64,000 bases of DNA from Hamadaea flava (GTDB taxonomy: Bacteria > Actinomycetota > Actinomycetes > Mycobacteriales > Micromonosporaceae): the NCBI RefSeq assembly GCF_024172085.1, contig NZ_JAMZDZ010000001.1, positions 2,418,001 to 2,482,000 of the forward strand, in the 5' to 3' direction. Of the stretch, positions 61,823 through 64,000 are shown piece by piece (within the stretch, counting starts at the first letter, position 1; each line of letters begins with the position of its first letter). Both the position numbers and the translations under genes were made by a program. The notes under the pieces are model-generated. The model did not search any database and was not told where the DNA came from. It saw only the letters and a program-made list of their open reading frames with translations.

Positions 61823-63172
61823 ATGAGAGGGGTGGAGCAAGCCAGCACAGAAGATCACGATCATCAACCCGTCGACCTCGACCGGCTTCGGCGTACCGCT
61901 GAAACGGTTCTGCGAGGCAACTGGTCCGGCGACCACATGGTCCCCTCCCGGACCCTCTACCCCCATCAATGGAGCTGGGACGCGGCGTTCATCAGCATCG
62001 GACTCGCCCACGTCGCCCCCGACCGAGCCTGGCGCGACCTGCGCAGCCTCTTCACGGCGCAGTGGCCGGACGGTCGCGTACCGCACATCGTCTTCGACCC
62101 GGGCGTGAACGAGAAGGACTATTTCCCCGGCCCCGCCTTCTGGGACGTGCCGCCGCTACCCGGCGGGCCGAGCCACATCCGCACGACCGGCATCGTCCAG
62201 CCGCCGGTGCACGCGCTCGCCGCCCGGATGATCCACCGGGTCGCTCCGGACGCGGAGGAGCTGCGCTGGCTCTATCCGCGCCTGGTGGCCCAGCAGGAGT
62301 ACCTGCTCAAGCACCGCGACGCGGGCGGAGCAGGGCTGGCCAGCATCGTGCACCCCTGGGAGTCCGGTCTGGACAACAGCCCGTCCTGGGACGACGCCCT
62401 GGCCCAGCTGCCCGCCGACGTCCGGGTGCTCGACCGGTATCAGCGCCGCGACGTGCAGGTCTCGGTCGCCACCCACCGGCCGACGAATGCCGACTATGCC
62501 CGGTACATCGCGTTGGCGGCGTCCTATCGCGACAACGGCTACCAGGACTTCGATCTGCTCGAACGGCACGGTTTCGTGGTCGAGTGCCCAGCCTTCAACG
62601 CGCTGACCGCCGACGCGGAACTGGCGCTGGCCGAGATCGCCGCGGTCGTCGGGGCCGACCCGGGCCCCCATCGGGAACGGGCCGCCGGCATCACCCAGGC
62701 CATGATCGAGCGCCTCTACGATCCCGAGACCGGCTTGTTCCACACGCTCGATGTGCGTACCGGCAAGCGATCGAAAGCCCGCTGTGTCAACGGCTTGATG
62801 CCGCTGATCCTGCCGGGACTGCCCGCGAGGGTCGCGGCGTCGCTGGCCGATCAGGCCGCCTCCGCGCGCTTCGGGCTCAGCCCCGTGCCGGTCCCGAGCT
62901 ATGACCGCACGGCGCCGGACTTCGACCCGCTGCGCTACTGGCGCGGCCCGGTCTGGATCAACGTGAACTGGCTGCTGCGCCGCGGCTTCGCCGGGCACGG
63001 GTACGCGGCCGAGGCCGAGGCCCTGCGCCAGGCGATGCTGTCGGTGGTGGACCGCTCGGGATGCTTCGAGTACTTCCATCCCACGACCGGCGAGGGCATC
63101 GGGACGCCGGAGTTCAGCTGGACCGCCGCGCTGATCCTGGATCTCCTCGCGATACCGCGAACGCACCCCTGA
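61823..63172 (+). CDS. GH63/MGH-like glycoside hydrolase
   Basis: 449 aa from ATG 61823; GTG 61832 is an alternative, neither with a strong ribosome site. An (alpha/alpha)6-barrel enzyme of the mannosylglycerate/glucosylglycerate hydrolase type: YPHQWSWDAAFISIGLAH, HPWESGLDNSPSWDDAL, YWRGPVWINVNWLLRRG, FEYFHPTTGEGIGTPEFSWT. The Asp in SWD and Glu near TGEG are candidate catalytic acids. No signal peptide, so it may hydrolyse a compatible solute inside the cell (inference). Confidence 0.85.
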   Translation: MRGVEQASTEDHDHQPVDLDRLRRTAETVLRGNWSGDHMVPSRTLYPHQWSWDAAFISIGLAHVAPDRAWRDLRSLFTAQWPDGRVPHIVFDPGVNEKDYFPGPAFWDVPPLPGGPSHIRTTGIVQPPVHALAARMIHRVAPDAEELRWLYPRLVAQQEYLLKHRDAGGAGLASIVHPWESGLDNSPSWDDALAQLPADVRVLDRYQRRDVQVSVATHRPTNADYARYIALAASYRDNGYQDFDLLERHGFVVECPAFNALTADAELALAEIAAVVGADPGPHRERAAGITQAMIERLYDPETGLFHTLDVRTGKRSKARCVNGLMPLILPGLPARVAASLADQAASARFGLSPVPVPSYDRTAPDFDPLRYWRGPVWINVNWLLRRGFAGHGYAAEAEALRQAMLSVVDRSGCFEYFHPTTGEGIGTPEFSWTAALILDLLAIPRTHP

Positions 63173-63179
63173 GAGACGG

Positions 63180-64000
63180 CTACCGGCCCGACAGCACTGT
63201 CGCTGGGGTGGCGGTCAGCCACTCCAGCGCCTGCTCCGCCGACAACGGCGGGGAGAACAGGAAGCCTTGGCCGTAGCGGCAGCCGAACCGGGCGAGCATG
63301 TCGCGTTCGGACGGTCGCTCGATGCCTTCGGCGATGACCTGCAGGCCGAGCGTCTGGGCGAGCCGGATGATTCCGTCGACCAGCACCGCCTGCTGGCCGG
63401 ACGAGGCGATCGTACTGGTGAACAGCCGGTCGATCTTGAGGGCGTCGAGCGGGACGTGCCGCAGGTAGCTCAGGGACGAGTAGCCGGTGCCGAAGTCGTC
63501 GATGGCCACCCTGATGCCGGCTCGCCGCAGTTCGACGAGGTCGTCCCAGATCTGGTCGTCGTCGCGCAGCAGCAGGCTCTCGGTGATCTCCAACAGGAGC
63601 CGGTCGGGAGGCACGCCGGCGTCGGCCACCGCTCGGCGTACGCCGGCGACGAAGCCGGGCGATCGGAACTGGTGGACGGAAACGTTGATGCTCACGTACG
63701 GCGCGTCCCGGGTGGCCCGCTGCCACGCCGCGGCCTCGGCGAGCGCCTGGCGCAGCACCCAGGTGCCCATCGGCACGATGAGCCCGCTCTCCTCGGCGAC
63801 CTCGATGAAGTTGTCCGGCAGCAGCCGGCCGCGTTCGGGGTGCTCCCAGCGGACGAGGGCTTCGAAGCCGGCGGTCAGCCCCGAGCGCAGGTCGACGATC
63901 GGCTGGTACTCCAGGGTGAGCGCACCCGCCGCGACGGCCTCGTCCAACGCGGCTCGCAGTTCCAGCCGGCGCACCATCGCCGTGTGCAACGACGGGTCGT
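63180..64000 (-). CDS. EAL-domain cyclic-di-GMP phosphodiesterase, partial
   Basis: The gene is read leftward and its 5' part lies beyond the window end; 272 codons are visible. The EAL domain appears complete: GFEALVRWEHP, NFIEVAEESGLI, VSINVSVHQF, LLLEITESLLL, AIDDFGTGYSSLSYL, ALKIDRLF, VIAEGIE. The metal and catalytic residues (Glu of EAL, Asn, the Glu of EITES, DD, Lys, Glu) are present, so it should hydrolyse c-di-GMP. The frame stays open to the edge (DPSLHTAMVRRLELRAAL), as in GGDEF-EAL fusions. Confidence 0.92.
   Translation of the reverse strand, partial: DPSLHTAMVRRLELRAALDEAVAAGALTLEYQPIVDLRSGLTAGFEALVRWEHPERGRLLPDNFIEVAEESGLIVPMGTWVLRQALAEAAAWQRATRDAPYVSINVSVHQFRSPGFVAGVRRAVADAGVPPDRLLLEITESLLLRDDDQIWDDLVELRRAGIRVAIDDFGTGYSSLSYLRHVPLDALKIDRLFTSTIASSGQQAVLVDGIIRLAQTLGLQVIAEGIERPSERDMLARFGCRYGQGFLFSPPLSAEQALEWLTATPATVLSGR

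Overview
Organism: a GC-rich, gene-dense chromosome segment from an actinomycete, most likely Micromonosporaceae or a close relative (inference). Signs are XRE/DUF5753 with DUF397 genes, a lone CvnD-type GTPase, a paired 10-methyl fatty acid module, many leaderless starts, and a very frequent GCGTACGC-like word. I see no rRNA, tRNA, CRISPR array, transposase, integrase or phage gene. About 58 protein genes are supported; the last is cut by the window end. Layout: 1-11.2 kb holds a Nudix hydrolase, a Gfo/Idh oxidoreductase, a DinB-like protein, the transcription accessory protein Tex, a NarL-type two-component pair and a three-gene ABC export operon. 11.3-18 kb has an aldehyde dehydrogenase, a secreted protein, argS, and a DUF6232-like/XRE-DUF5753/DUF397/DUF397 set. 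18-21 kb carries an ADP-ribosylglycohydrolase, RNA 2'-phosphotransferase (kptA) and endonuclease V (nfi), then a VOC protein and a short DivIVA-domain protein. 21-24 kb is the tmsA-tmsB pair. 24-30 kb is a four-gene MacB-like efflux operon divergent from an OmpR-type two-component system. 30-41 kb is housekeeping and unknowns: S51 peptidase-like protein, CvnD GTPase, lpdA, aldo/keto reductase, membrane protein, SDR, phosphodiesterase plus EamA transporter, alpha/beta hydrolase, two TPR proteins. 41-46 kb is a GH20-GH2 operon for chitin/chitosan oligosaccharides with a palindromic operator at the start codon. 46-64 kb has an SDR/EXPERA pair, a YgjV-like protein, a large secreted subtilisin, two paralogous TrmB/LuxR-type regulators, a secreted BNR-repeat protein, an NmrA-SnoaL fusion, a secreted phospholipase D, a dimethylglycine/sarcosine dehydrogenase-like enzyme, three small unknown or lipoprotein genes, a GH63-like hydrolase and an EAL protein. 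How it fits: this is ordinary core chromosome with envelope and secretion themes (lipid branching, ABC export with its own two-component control, secreted hydrolases). The less expected content lies between and beneath the genes: (1) a family of long perfect hairpins, often flanked by short tandem repeats; (2) a second hairpin family built on TTGATCATGG; (3) an 89-bp dispersed repeat in two inverted copies 22 kb apart; (4) a TANNNT box 6-8 bases before at least sixteen start codons; (5) the palindromic word GCGTACGC used in all three codon phases, like the cyanobacterial HIP1 word in behaviour. All functions are inferred from reading the sequence; no database search was run.
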